Part shown: positions 11,790 through 20,704 of the stretch, one piece after another
How positions within the stretch are numbered: the stretch's first letter is position 1
Layout of the letters: each line of letters starts with the position of its first letter
Assembly (NCBI RefSeq): GCF_001305595.1
Contig: NZ_CP012402.1
Location: 1,137,001 to 1,201,000 of the forward strand
Length of the DNA: 64,000 bases
Reading direction: 5' to 3'
Origin: Azospirillum thiophilum
GTDB lineage: Bacteria; Pseudomonadota; Alphaproteobacteria; Azospirillales; Azospirillaceae
The notes under the pieces: generated by a model
Database searches by the model: none
Told to the model about the DNA's origin: nothing
Seen by the model: only the letters and a program-made list of their open reading frames with translations
Made by a program: the position numbers and the translations under genes

Positions 11790-13941
11790 GATCGGCCTCC
11801 GCCTGCCCGCGGCCCGACTGCATCCGCCACAGCGCCGCATAGCGCCCGCCGAGCCGGATCAGTTCGTCATGGGTGCCCTGCTCCGCGATCCGCCCCTCCT
11901 CCACCGCGACGATGCGGTCGCAGCCGCGCACGGTGGACAGCCGGTGGGCGACGATCAGCACCGTGCGGTTGTCGCAGATCAGGCGCATGTTGGCCTGGAT
12001 CGCCGCCTCGCTCTCAAGGTCGAGCGCGCTCGTCGCCTCGTCGAAGATCAGGATGCGGGGATCGGTGATGAGTGCGCGAGCGATGGCGACGCGCTGGCGC
12101 TGTCCGCCCGACAGGCTGGCGCCGCGCTCGCCGATCACCGTATCGTAACCCTCCGGCAGCCCCAGGATGAAGCGGTCCGCCCCGGCCAGCCGCGCAGCCT
12201 CGACGATCCGCTCCATCGGCATCCCGGGATCGGCCAGGGCGATGTTGTCGCGGATCGAGCGGTTGAACAGCACGTTCTCCTGCAGCACGACGCCGATCTG
12301 GCGCCGCAGCCACGCCACATCCACCAGCGACAGGTCGACGTCGTCGATCAGAACCCGGCCGGATTCGGGGACAAAGAGCCGCTGCACCAGCTTGGTCAGC
12401 GTGCTCTTTCCCGACCCCGACGAACCGACGATGCCGATCGTTTCCCCGGCCTCCACGGTCAGGTCGATGGCCTGCAGGGTCGGCGAGGCGTCGGGACGGT
12501 AGCGGAAGCCCACCCGGTCGAAGCGGATGCGGCCGCGGATTGCGGGAAGCGGCAGGCGGCCGGGCTTGGCCGCCGGCTCCGGCGTGGTGTTGAGGATGTC
12601 GGCCAGCCGTTCGACGGACACCCGCGCCTGCTGGAAGTCGTTCCACAGCTGGGCCATCCGCAGCACCGGCGACGAAACCCGGCCCGCCAGCATGTTCACC
12701 GCCACCAGCGCGCCGATGGTCAGCACGCCGTCGATCACCTCCTGTGCGCCGACATACAGCAGGGCAGCCATCGTCAGTTTGCTGACGAGCTGGACGGCCT
12801 GCCCGGCGACCACCCCCAGGCTGGACGCACGGAAGGCGGCGCCGACGAAGGCCGCGAGCCGCTCCTCCCAATGGCGGCGCATCTCGGGCTCCACCGCCAT
12901 CGCCTTCAGCGTCTCGATGCCGGAGATGCTTTCGACCAGAAACGCCTGGTTCTCCGCTCCAAGGGCGAACTTGGCTTCCAGCCGCCGGCGCAGGACGGGC
13001 GTGACGACCAGGCTGATCGCCGCATAGGCCGGCAGTGACGCCAGAACGATGCCGGTCAGCGCCGGGCTGTACCACCACATCACCGCGAGGAAGACGACGG
13101 TGAAGACCAGATCGATGACCAGCGTCAGCGCCGATCCGGTCAGGAAGTCGCGGATACGGTCCAGTTCCCGCACCCGCGCCACATTGTCGCCCACCCGACG
13201 CGCCTGGAAATAGGGCAGCGGCAGCGCCAGCAGATGCTCGAACAGCCGCGCGCCCAGCGTGACGTCGACCCGGCTGGTGGTGTGCGAGAACAGATAGCTG
13301 CGCAATCCGCCCAGCACCGTCTCGAACAGCGAGACGACGACGAGGCCGATGACCAGGATGTCCAGCGTGGTCAGGCTGCGGTGGGCCAGCACCTTGTCCA
13401 CCACGACCTGGAAGAACAGCGGACTGATCAGGCCGAACACCTGCAGCATGAAGGAGGCGAGCAGGATTTCCGTGAACAGGCGACGGTATTTCAGCAAGGC
13501 CGGGACAAACCAGCCGATACCGAAGCGCACCTGCGCCAGATCCAGTCCGGCGCGCCGGGCCATCAGCACCAGCTCTCCCGACCAGGCCGGTTCGACCACC
13601 GCACGCGGCAGCATCAGCGGTCGCGGGTCCAGCGGATCCTGGATCAGCACCCGATCGCCGTCGATTTTGGCGATGATGAAGTAACGCCCGTCGCGCCGCT
13701 TGGCGATCGCCGGCAGCGGAATGGCGGCCAAACGGTCCCAGCGGGTGGTGACCGATCGAGCCTTCAGGCCCAAGCGCTTTGCCGCGCGCAGAATCTCCAG
13801 CGTGCCCATCGCCCGGCCGCGAACCGCCTGATCATGACGGAGCTGTTCCGGATCGGCCCCATGGCCCATGAAACGCAACATGAAGGTAAGGCATGACAGC
13901 CCGGTATCCGGAGTCACGCTGTCTTCCACCAGACGCGGCAT
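11776..13941 (-). CDS. Type I secretion ABC exporter with degenerate C39 domain (HlyB-like)
   Basis: Inner-membrane ATPase-permease for the RTX protein. The 721 residues match HlyB in length. Residues 1-130 form a C39 peptidase-like domain in which the catalytic Cys is replaced (PDTG where active peptidases have DCG), so it should bind but not cleave its substrate. Membrane segments follow at about 155-310 and 375-420. The nucleotide-binding domain has Walker A GSSGSGKST at 506-514, signature LSGGQ at 610-614, Walker B ILIFDE at 630-635 and the switch His in VAHRLS. It is first in the operon; its end overlaps the HlyD-type gene. Confidence 0.94.
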   Translation of the reverse strand: MPRLVEDSVTPDTGLSCLTFMLRFMGHGADPEQLRHDQAVRGRAMGTLEILRAAKRLGLKARSVTTRWDRLAAIPLPAIAKRRDGRYFIIAKIDGDRVLIQDPLDPRPLMLPRAVVEPAWSGELVLMARRAGLDLAQVRFGIGWFVPALLKYRRLFTEILLASFMLQVFGLISPLFFQVVVDKVLAHRSLTTLDILVIGLVVVSLFETVLGGLRSYLFSHTTSRVDVTLGARLFEHLLALPLPYFQARRVGDNVARVRELDRIRDFLTGSALTLVIDLVFTVVFLAVMWWYSPALTGIVLASLPAYAAISLVVTPVLRRRLEAKFALGAENQAFLVESISGIETLKAMAVEPEMRRHWEERLAAFVGAAFRASSLGVVAGQAVQLVSKLTMAALLYVGAQEVIDGVLTIGALVAVNMLAGRVSSPVLRMAQLWNDFQQARVSVERLADILNTTPEPAAKPGRLPLPAIRGRIRFDRVGFRYRPDASPTLQAIDLTVEAGETIGIVGSSGSGKSTLTKLVQRLFVPESGRVLIDDVDLSLVDVAWLRRQIGVVLQENVLFNRSIRDNIALADPGMPMERIVEAARLAGADRFILGLPEGYDTVIGERGASLSGGQRQRVAIARALITDPRILIFDEATSALDLESEAAIQANMRLICDNRTVLIVAHRLSTVRGCDRIVAVEEGRIAEQGTHDELIRLGGRYAALWRMQSGRGQAEADHGIA

Positions 13942-14301
13942 GCCTCATTTTCCTGGATGAAATACCAGCGTCATGCCGGCTCCATGAATGCAGTGCTTTC
14001 AATCGACCACTTGTGAAGGGTTGTAATTTTGTTGCGCCCTTATTTGCCGCAAAACGGTCAGGTTTCTTATTATTGGTGCATGGTTCAGATCATTCACTAC
14101 CTGGATAACAAATATCCGGCGCGGCAATCAAGATAAATTGCTCGCTTGCCGAGAATATCCACTTAAGACAGTATTCAATTAGAGGAATTAATAAAATTTA
14201 CCTAAAATTGCACCTACATGGCAGAGATTCTGACTGCAGCTTTCCTCAACGGCCTTTGAAGGTGACCCATCAAAAACCGTTGATGAAGGACGATGCCGAC
14301 C
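13942..14301. other. AT-rich intergenic stretch upstream of the secretion operon
   Basis: No convincing gene. Base composition falls well below the surroundings (for example around 14000-14210), which is usual for promoter DNA here and fits transcription of the secretion operon leftward from this stretch. I could not place a clear -35/-10 pair. Confidence 0.4.
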
Positions 14302-14341
14302 GATGGAGCCTCGATGGACCCGTCCATTCATCGGCTCCATC
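14302..14341. repeat. Nested inverted repeat
   Basis: Arms GATGGAGCC (14302-14310) and GGCTCCATC (14333-14341) are perfect complements and enclose a smaller pair (ATGGAC / GTCCAT). It sits between the secretion operon promoter region and the larger hairpin at 14357. It may be a second stem-loop at the 3' end of the molybdenum-hydroxylase transcript. Confidence 0.55.
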
Positions 14342-14356
14342 CATCGGTGCCCTCGT

Positions 14357-14412
14357 CCGGGGCAATCGCCGGACCGCGACGCACGGGCGACACGGTCCGG
14401 CGATCGCCCCGG
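14357..14412 (-). terminator. Long GC-rich stem-loop after the molybdenum-hydroxylase operon
   Basis: Arms 14357-14376 and 14393-14412 pair over 20 bases with one mismatch (A at 14364), loop of 16 bases. It begins ten bases past the coxL-like stop codon on the minus strand. No U-run follows, so it is either a Rho-assisted terminator or a 3' end stabiliser. Confidence 0.6.
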
Positions 14413-14421
14413 CGTCATGCC

Positions 14422-16851
14422 TCATGAATGCTCCGGACCTTCGCCGGGCTTCCGGAATTGTGCTTCGCCGAGCACTGCGTTCAGGATTTTCTCCGGGGTG
14501 ATGGGGTGGGAGGTGAGGCGGACTGAGAAGGGCTGCAAGGCATCGTTGATGGCGTTCATCACCGCCGCCGGAGCCCCGGCGGTCCCCGCCTCGCCGGCCC
14601 CCTTGGCGCCCAGCTCGGACGATCGTGTCGGCGTTTCGACATGGGCCACCTCGATGTCGGGCATCTCGCCGGCCATCGGAACCAGGTAATCGGCCATGCT
14701 GCCGTTGCGGAGCAGGCCGTTCCCGTCATACAGGCACTCCTCGTACAGCACGCCTCCCAGCCCCTGGACGACGGCACCCCGGATCTGTTCGTCCACCAGC
14801 AGGGGATTGATCACCCGCCCGCAATCCTCGACCACCCAATGCTTGAGCAGCGTCACGACACCGGTCTCCACATCCACCTCCACATGGGAAACCTGGATGC
14901 CGTTGGTGAAGATGAAGGGATAGTCGCGCTGCGAGCAGTGGCGCGTCACGACCAGCTCCGGCTGGAAGCCCCTGGGCAGCAGGTCCGGGCGGAAATGGGC
15001 AAGCCGGCCCAGTTCGGCCAGTTCGATCAGGCAAGCACCGTCCTTGTCGATCACCGTGCCGCCAACGATGTCCAGCCCGTCCACCGGCAGGGCAAGATAG
15101 ACCGCGGCGAAGTCCAGGATGTTGGCGCGCAGCTGACGGCTGGCCTGGAGCACCGCTTCGCCGCCGATCCCGGCGCCGCGCGACGCCCAGGTGCCGCCGC
15201 CATAGGGGGTGGCGGCGGTGTCGCCGGTCAGCACCCGCACCCTGTCCATCGGCACCCCCACCCCGTCGGCGACGATCTGGGCGAAGATGGTCTCGGTGCC
15301 CTGGCCCTGCTCGCCGACACCGCTGGCGCAATGGACGATCCCGGTCGGATCGAGGCGGACGGTGGCGCCGTCCTGCGATGCGATGCGCGCGCCGCCGGTG
15401 CCATAGAAGGCCGCGCCGGGGTTGGTCAGCTCGATCAGCACGGCGATGCCGATGCCGCGATGGACTCCCTTCGCGCGCAGCTCGGCCTGTTCACGGCGCA
15501 AGGCGGCGAAATCCACCATCTCCTCCAGCCGGTCCAGGCAGCGCTGGTGGGACAGGTTTTCCAGCACGATGCCGGAGGCGCCCTTGCGGGGGAAGCTGTC
15601 GTCGGCCATCACGTTGCGCCGGCGCAGCTCCAGCGGATCGACTCCAAGCCTCGTTGCGGCCAGATCAATGATGCCCTCGGTGACGGCGCAGGCGATTGGA
15701 TGGCCGACGCCACGGTACTGGCTGGTCTGCACCTTGTTCTGGAACACGACGTCCAGGCTGGCGCGGTACTGGGAATGGTCGTAGGGGCCGCCGCACAGGT
15801 TGACGACCTGGTTGCCCTCCACCGCACTGGTGCGGGGAAACACGGAATAGGGGCCGATCCCGGTCAGGTCGGCGATGTCGAAGGCCAGGAAGCGGCCGTC
15901 GCGGGTCAGTGCCAGACGGGCCTTGACGCGATGCTCGCGGGCATGGATATCGGTGACGAAGGATTCGAGACGGTCGGCGACGAACTTGACCGGCCGCCCC
16001 AGCAGGATCGACAGGGCGACGGTGGCGAAATCGTCGGCATAGGCATGGACCTTGATGCCGAAGGATCCGCCGACATCCTTGCAGACGACCCGGACGTCGG
16101 CTTCCGGAATGCCCATCAGGCGGGAATAGAGGTCGCCCATCATGTGGGGAGCCTGATGGGAGTGGTGGACCGTCAGGCGCCGCTCGGCCGGATTGAAATC
16201 CGCCAGGACCGAGCGGGGTTCCATGGTGACGCCGGTGTGGCGCCCGAACTCATAGGTTTCCTCCACCACCAGATCCGCCGCGGCGAAGGCGTCGTCGACG
16301 CCGCCGGTGTCGATGTCGCGGTGGAAGCACAGGTTGCTGCCGAGTTCGGGATGGATCACCGGCGTGCCGGCCGCCAGCGCGGTGTCCATGCGGGTCACCG
16401 CCGGCAGCACCTCCCAATCGACCTGGATCCTCTGCATGGCGTCCTCGGCCCGGGCGCGGGTCTCCGCCACCACCGCCACCACCGCCTCCCCCTGCCAGCA
16501 GGCACGGTCGATCGCCAGGGCATGCTGCGACGCCGATTGCATGCCGGCGAAATGGGACAGCGTGCCGACGAAGGGCGTGCAGATCTCGGACAGCTGGCGG
16601 CCATCGACGATGGCGACCACCCCCGGCATATCCAGCGCGGCAAGGGCGTCGATCCGGCCGATGCGGGCATGGGCGTGGGGGCTGCGCAGATAGGCCACAT
16701 GGACCATGCGCGGCAGTTCGACGTCGTCCACATAGGTCCCGCGGCCCTCCAGAAGACGGCGGGCGTTCGGGCGCGGCACGCCCTGCCCGACAAAGGGCCG
16801 GAGGGGGGAGGATCGGAGTGCGGAGGGGAAGCCCGGTGCGATCCTATTCAT
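14422..16851 (-). CDS. Molybdenum hydroxylase large subunit, CoxL form II-like
   Basis: Molybdopterin-cytosine-dinucleotide catalytic subunit of a xanthine oxidase family enzyme. The 809-residue protein starts RPFVGQGVPRPNARRLLEGRGTY-like and holds the family ends GGSFGIK, and GAKGAGEAGTAG near the C-terminus, whose Glu is the expected general base. The active-site loop reads QYRGVGHP, where true aerobic CO dehydrogenases (form I) have AYRCSFR with the Cys that carries copper. CO oxidation is therefore unlikely, and the substrate is unknown. The ATG at 16851 overlaps the coxS-like stop by 8 nt. Maturation genes (xdhC/coxD types) are not present nearby. Confidence 0.88.
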   Translation of the reverse strand: MNRIAPGFPSALRSSPLRPFVGQGVPRPNARRLLEGRGTYVDDVELPRMVHVAYLRSPHAHARIGRIDALAALDMPGVVAIVDGRQLSEICTPFVGTLSHFAGMQSASQHALAIDRACWQGEAVVAVVAETRARAEDAMQRIQVDWEVLPAVTRMDTALAAGTPVIHPELGSNLCFHRDIDTGGVDDAFAAADLVVEETYEFGRHTGVTMEPRSVLADFNPAERRLTVHHSHQAPHMMGDLYSRLMGIPEADVRVVCKDVGGSFGIKVHAYADDFATVALSILLGRPVKFVADRLESFVTDIHAREHRVKARLALTRDGRFLAFDIADLTGIGPYSVFPRTSAVEGNQVVNLCGGPYDHSQYRASLDVVFQNKVQTSQYRGVGHPIACAVTEGIIDLAATRLGVDPLELRRRNVMADDSFPRKGASGIVLENLSHQRCLDRLEEMVDFAALRREQAELRAKGVHRGIGIAVLIELTNPGAAFYGTGGARIASQDGATVRLDPTGIVHCASGVGEQGQGTETIFAQIVADGVGVPMDRVRVLTGDTAATPYGGGTWASRGAGIGGEAVLQASRQLRANILDFAAVYLALPVDGLDIVGGTVIDKDGACLIELAELGRLAHFRPDLLPRGFQPELVVTRHCSQRDYPFIFTNGIQVSHVEVDVETGVVTLLKHWVVEDCGRVINPLLVDEQIRGAVVQGLGGVLYEECLYDGNGLLRNGSMADYLVPMAGEMPDIEVAHVETPTRSSELGAKGAGEAGTAGAPAAVMNAINDALQPFSVRLTSHPITPEKILNAVLGEAQFRKPGEGPEHS

Positions 16852-17362
16852 GGCGGTCCCCCTGGCACTGTGGACCGGTTTGGCAACCGGACTGGCGCAG
16901 CCGGCCCACCGCCTCGATGGCATCGACGACGGCGTGGTAACCGGTGCAGCGGCAGTAGTTGCCGGAGATATGGTGGCGGATGTCGGCGCGGCTGGCCCCG
17001 GGGTCGGCATCGAGCAGAGCGTCGGCGGTCAGCAGCAGTCCCGGGGTGCAGAAGCCGCATTGCAGGGCGTTGCGTTCCAGGAAGGCATCCTGGAGATCGC
17101 GGATCGCGCCGCTCTCGGACTTGCCCTCGATGGTGTCCACCATGGCGCCGTCAGCCTGGACGGCCAGGGTCAGGCAGGAGCGCACGATGTCGCCGTCGAG
17201 AACCACCGTGCAGGCACCGCACACCCCATGCTCGCAGCCCAGATGGGTGCCCTTCAAGCCCAGCTCCTCGCGCAGGAAGTCGCCGAGATGCAGGCGCGGC
17301 TCGACCCAGCGCTCGTACACCATGCCGTTGACGGTCATGTTGACCAGGACCTTGTCGGTCAC
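16844..17362 (-). CDS. Molybdenum hydroxylase 2Fe-2S subunit, CoxS-like
   Basis: Electron-transfer subunit with two 2Fe-2S clusters. The N-terminal plant-ferredoxin-type cluster ligands lie in GCEHGVCGACTVVLDG plus a later SC; the second cluster ligands lie in CGFCTPG and NYCRCTGY. Length (172 residues from the GTG) fits the family. The GTG start at 17362 has GGAGGGAGGA a few bases upstream and overlaps the stop of the FAD subunit as GTGA, so the two are probably translationally coupled. An internal ATG eight codons later is less well placed. Confidence 0.92.
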   Translation of the reverse strand: MTDKVLVNMTVNGMVYERWVEPRLHLGDFLREELGLKGTHLGCEHGVCGACTVVLDGDIVRSCLTLAVQADGAMVDTIEGKSESGAIRDLQDAFLERNALQCGFCTPGLLLTADALLDADPGASRADIRHHISGNYCRCTGYHAVVDAIEAVGRLRQSGCQTGPQCQGDRHE

Positions 17363-18228
17363 CGTCGTCCTCCCTCCGATGTGAGCCCGTGGATTTCGCG
17401 GCGCAGCAGGACGCCCGCGAGGTGGAGCTTGGTCGCGGCGTCGGCATAGAGGTCGCCGGACGGGCTCAGGTCGTCGCCGAGGCTGCCCACCGCCCGCCGG
17501 ACGGCGTCGGCGTCGCCGCCGCTGCCGGCAAGCGCCGCCTCTGCCGACCTTGCCCGCACCGGCATTCCGCCGACCCCGAAATAGACGATCCTGAGGTCGT
17601 CCAGCCGGCCGTCCACCCGGTTCCCGGCCAGGGCAAGCCCGACCGTGGCATAGTCGCCGCGGCGGCGGGCCAGCTCGGTGAAGCCGAACCGCCGGGCCGG
17701 GTCGGGCAAGGGAAAGCGTATGGCGGTGACGAGTTCGTCCGGCCGCAGCGCCGTCTGATAGAGGCCCAGGAAGAAGTCGGCGGCCTTGACCGTCCGCTCG
17801 GTTCTGCCGTCGCCGAGGACCAGTTCGCCATCGGCCGCCACGGTACAGGCCGGCCATTCCGCTGCCGGATCGGCGAAGGCGATGGATCCCCCGAAGGTGC
17901 CGCGGTTGCGGATGGCGGCGTGGGCGATGTGGGGGGCGGCCATCGACAGCAGCGGCAGGTGCCGGGCGACCAGGGGCGACCGCTCCACATCGACGTGACG
18001 GGCCAGGGCACCGATGCGCAGGTGCCCGCCGTCGACCGAGATGCCCTGCATTCCGGCGATGCCGCGGATGTCGATCAGCAGCGAGGGCTCGGACAGCCGC
18101 ATCCCGAGGGTGGCGAGCAAGGTCTGCCCCCCTGCCATCAGCCGGGCCTCGTCGCCATGTTCGCGCAGCAGCGCCGAGGCGGCGGCAACGCTGTCCACGC
18201 GCTTGTATGCGAAGGGGGGCGCCTTCAT
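17359..18228 (-). CDS. Molybdenum hydroxylase FAD subunit, CoxM-like
   Basis: FAD-binding subunit that passes electrons from the iron-sulphur clusters to an acceptor. It has the two flavin motifs of the family, AGGQTLLATLGMRL near residue 33 and RNRGTFGGSIAFADP near residue 107. The ATG at 18228 follows GGAGG with eight bases between; a TTG seven codons upstream overlaps the ribosome site and was rejected. It lies third in the operon, after mmsA with a 62-bp gap. Confidence 0.92.
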   Translation of the reverse strand: MKAPPFAYKRVDSVAAASALLREHGDEARLMAGGQTLLATLGMRLSEPSLLIDIRGIAGMQGISVDGGHLRIGALARHVDVERSPLVARHLPLLSMAAPHIAHAAIRNRGTFGGSIAFADPAAEWPACTVAADGELVLGDGRTERTVKAADFFLGLYQTALRPDELVTAIRFPLPDPARRFGFTELARRRGDYATVGLALAGNRVDGRLDDLRIVYFGVGGMPVRARSAEAALAGSGGDADAVRRAVGSLGDDLSPSGDLYADAATKLHLAGVLLRREIHGLTSEGGRR

Positions 18229-18290
18229 GGCGGATGTCCTCCGGTTCAACCCAATGCAATTCAGGCCAGGGCTATTCAGCCCGGGAAGGT

Positions 18291-19793
18291 TCAGCCCAGG
18301 GTCGGCATCACGAGGGTGGAGGCGGCGGCCTTGCCGAACCGCCAGCGCGAGGTCACGGCCTTGGTCCGCGTGTAGAACTTGACGCTCTCGGTGCCATGGA
18401 CATGCAGGTCGCCGAACAGCGAGTTCTTCCAGCCGCCGAACGAGAAGAAGGCCATCGGCACCGGAATCGGCACGTTGATGCCGACCATGCCCACCTCGAC
18501 GGTCTCCTCGAAAAGCTGGGCGGCGGCGCCGGAGCCGGTGAAGATGGCGGTGCCGTTGGCAAACGGGCTGGCGTTGATCAGCGCGATGGCCGCCTCAAGC
18601 GTCGGCACGCGCACCACCGACAGGACCGGGCCGAAGATCTCCTCGCGATGGATGGTCATCGACGGCTCGACATGGTCGAACAGGGTCGGCCCCAGATAGA
18701 AGCCGTTCCCGGCGCCCGCAACCTCGATGTCGCGACCGTCCACCACCAGCGCGGCGCCCTCGCGCTCGCCGGCATCGACGTAACCGCGCACCCTGTCGCG
18801 GTGCTCCCCGGTCACCAGCGGTCCCATGTCGACGCCGGGCTCGTTGCCGGGGCCGGTCTTCAGCGCCCGTGCCCGGTCTGCCAGACGCTCGACCAGGCGG
18901 TCGGCGACGTCGCCCACCGCCACCGCCACGGAAATGGCCATGCAGCGTTCGCCGGCCGAGCCGAAGGCGGCGCCGATCAGCGCCTCGGTGGTGAAATCGA
19001 GATCGGCGTCCGGCATGACGACGGCATGATTCTTGGCACCGCCCAATGCCTGGACGCGCTTGCCGTTGCGGGCGCAGGTCTCGTAGATGCCGCGGGCGAT
19101 GGGGGTGGAGCCGACGAAGGACACGGCCGCAACATCGGGATCGGCAAGCAGGGCGTCCACCGCCGCCTTGTCGCCCTGGACGACGTTCAGCACGCCGTCG
19201 GGCAATCCGGCCTCGGCGAACAGGCGGGCCAGCATCACGCTGCAGGACGGCACCTTCTCCGACGGCTTCAGCACGAAGCTGTTGCCGCAGGCGATGGCCA
19301 TGGGAAACATCCACATGGGCACCATGACGGGGAAATTGAACGGCGTGATGCCGACGCAGACGCCCACCGGCTGGCGCAGGGAATAGGCGTTGACCCCGGT
19401 GCCGACGTCGGCGGCATGCTCGCCCTTCAGCAGGTGGGGAATGCCGCAGGCGAACTCCAGCACCTCGATGCCCCGGCGCACTGAGCCGAGCGCGTCGTCG
19501 AAGGTCTTGCCATGCTCCTGCGAGGCGACGGCGGCCAGCTCACGCTCGTTCCGGCGCAGCAGGGTCAGGTAGTTCTGCAGGATGCGCGACCGGCGCAGCG
19601 GCGGTGTCGCGCGCCAGCCCGGCAGGGCGTTCCTGGCTGCCGCAACGGCTGCGTCCACGTCGGTGGCGTCGGCGAAGCCGACGGTGCGCAGAACCTCGCC
19701 GGTGGCCGGGTTGAAGACCTTGCCCCGGCGGTCGCCGGAGCCGCGATGCTCGCCGCCGCCGATCCAATGGGGCACGGCGTCATGGATGGTCAT
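18291..19793 (-). CDS. mmsA: CoA-acylating (methyl)malonate-semialdehyde dehydrogenase
   Basis: Converts methylmalonate or malonate semialdehyde with NAD and CoA to propionyl- or acetyl-CoA with loss of CO2. The 500-residue protein has the ALDH fold signatures ITPFNFPVMVPMWM and the catalytic Cys in GSAGERCMAIS (about residue 284). In place of the usual ELGGK general-base motif it has LGGAKNH, which marks the CoA-acylating class. Two ATGs lie six bases apart; AAGGA is six bases before the second (19793), which I prefer. It sits inside a molybdenum-hydroxylase operon, an unusual partner; the pathway could end in a semialdehyde, or the enzyme may act on another aldehyde. Confidence 0.9.
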   Translation of the reverse strand: MTIHDAVPHWIGGGEHRGSGDRRGKVFNPATGEVLRTVGFADATDVDAAVAAARNALPGWRATPPLRRSRILQNYLTLLRRNERELAAVASQEHGKTFDDALGSVRRGIEVLEFACGIPHLLKGEHAADVGTGVNAYSLRQPVGVCVGITPFNFPVMVPMWMFPMAIACGNSFVLKPSEKVPSCSVMLARLFAEAGLPDGVLNVVQGDKAAVDALLADPDVAAVSFVGSTPIARGIYETCARNGKRVQALGGAKNHAVVMPDADLDFTTEALIGAAFGSAGERCMAISVAVAVGDVADRLVERLADRARALKTGPGNEPGVDMGPLVTGEHRDRVRGYVDAGEREGAALVVDGRDIEVAGAGNGFYLGPTLFDHVEPSMTIHREEIFGPVLSVVRVPTLEAAIALINASPFANGTAIFTGSGAAAQLFEETVEVGMVGINVPIPVPMAFFSFGGWKNSLFGDLHVHGTESVKFYTRTKAVTSRWRFGKAAASTLVMPTLG

Positions 19794-19826
19794 CGTCATT
19801 CCTTTTCGCGTTGGACGGTCGGTGTG

Positions 19827-20492
19827 TCAGAGGTGGAGGAGGTAGCCGATGATCCCGCCCAGGACGGTGCCGGTCGCCAGCCAGAGGAAGCGCTGGCCTT
19901 CGCCGCTCCATCCGCCGGCCATGGCGGCGGAGGTGGCGGCAGCCGATGCCGTCGGCTTCCGCGGCGCCCCGGGACCGGCCAGGACCGAGCCGGATTGTTC
20001 AGCAGAAGGCTCGGCAGGAGATTCTACAGGGGCTTCGGCTGCATCCCCGGCCGACCGGGTGACGCGGTCGTTGAAGGCACGGAAGAAATCGTCGGCCATC
20101 TTCCTGGCCGAGGCATCGATCAGGCGTCCGCCGATCTGGCTCAGCTTGCCGCCGACGGCGGCTTCCGCGGCGTATCGCAGCAGGGTGCCGTCCGGCGCCT
20201 CCTCCAGCGTCACCCGCGACTGGCCGCGCGCCATGCCGACCGGTCCGGCACCGCCCTCGAACCACAGAGTGCAACCGGCCGGCGCCTCGATCTCGCGCAT
20301 CTCCACGCGGCCGGAGAAACGGGCGCGCAAGGGGCCGACCTTGGTCAGCACCCGGGCCTCGAACTCGGTGTCGCTGTGGCGGATGACGTCCTCACAGCCC
20401 GGAATGCAGTGCTTGAGGATCTGCGGGTCGTTCAGCGACTCCCACACGCGCCAGCGCGGCGCGGCAATCCTCTGTTCGCCGGTGAGTTCCAA
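19827..20492 (-). CDS. CoxG-like SRPBCC protein with C-terminal membrane anchor
   Basis: CoxG family protein (polyketide-cyclase/START fold), in CO dehydrogenase systems a factor that helps recruit the enzyme to the membrane. Residues 1-150 form the fold with MELTGEQRIAAPRWRVWESL and IPGCEDV; then comes a Pro/Ala/Ser-rich linker, and a single hydrophobic segment at the very end (FLWLATGTVLGGIIGYLL). It is the first gene of the operon, downstream of two operator-like sites. Confidence 0.88.
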   Translation of the reverse strand: MELTGEQRIAAPRWRVWESLNDPQILKHCIPGCEDVIRHSDTEFEARVLTKVGPLRARFSGRVEMREIEAPAGCTLWFEGGAGPVGMARGQSRVTLEEAPDGTLLRYAAEAAVGGKLSQIGGRLIDASARKMADDFFRAFNDRVTRSAGDAAEAPVESPAEPSAEQSGSVLAGPGAPRKPTASAAATSAAMAGGWSGEGQRFLWLATGTVLGGIIGYLLHL

Positions 20493-20553
20493 TGGAGGCC
20501 TCCGATCTGGTGGGCCGGTGCGATTGGGTCAGCGGCCTCGCCTGGCAGGCATA

Positions 20554-20569
20554 TTTACCATTTGGTCAA
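20554..20569. promoter_or_regulatory. TetR-type operator O1
   Basis: TTTACCATTTGGTCAA, about 60 bases upstream of the coxG-like start. The core ACCATTTGGT is a near palindrome. It recurs as O3 in front of the MFS gene and in a weaker form as O2, so it is likely the binding site of the TetR protein encoded between them. It differs at one position from TTGACCANNTGGTCAA, the sequence I recall for E. coli RutR. Confidence 0.7.
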
Positions 20570-20583
20570 TATCGGTCAAGCTA

Positions 20584-20599
20584 TTTTCCGTTTGGTCAA
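20584..20599. promoter_or_regulatory. TetR-type operator O2 (weaker copy)
   Basis: TTTTCCGTTTGGTCAA, 30 bp from O1, about three helical turns, so both could be bound on one face of the DNA. The right half-site TTTGGTCAA is kept; the left half is degenerate. Confidence 0.6.
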
Positions 20600-20704
20600 T
20601 AATCAGCCATGCGTCGATTGGGCTCGGATCGACCGGTCATGCGCCCTCAGCCGGCGGTGGAGCCCAGCCGGTGAAAAATCTCTAGAAACCGGGGTGGAGG
20701 GCGC

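Noticed and set aside
14208..14501. Small open frames between the T1SS and cox genes
   Set aside because: They consist mainly of the inverted repeats read as codons, with no start signal.
14422..17362. Aerobic carbon monoxide dehydrogenase
   Set aside because: The loop QYRGVGHP lacks the AYRCSFR motif of true CO dehydrogenase, and no coxDEF maturation genes are linked.
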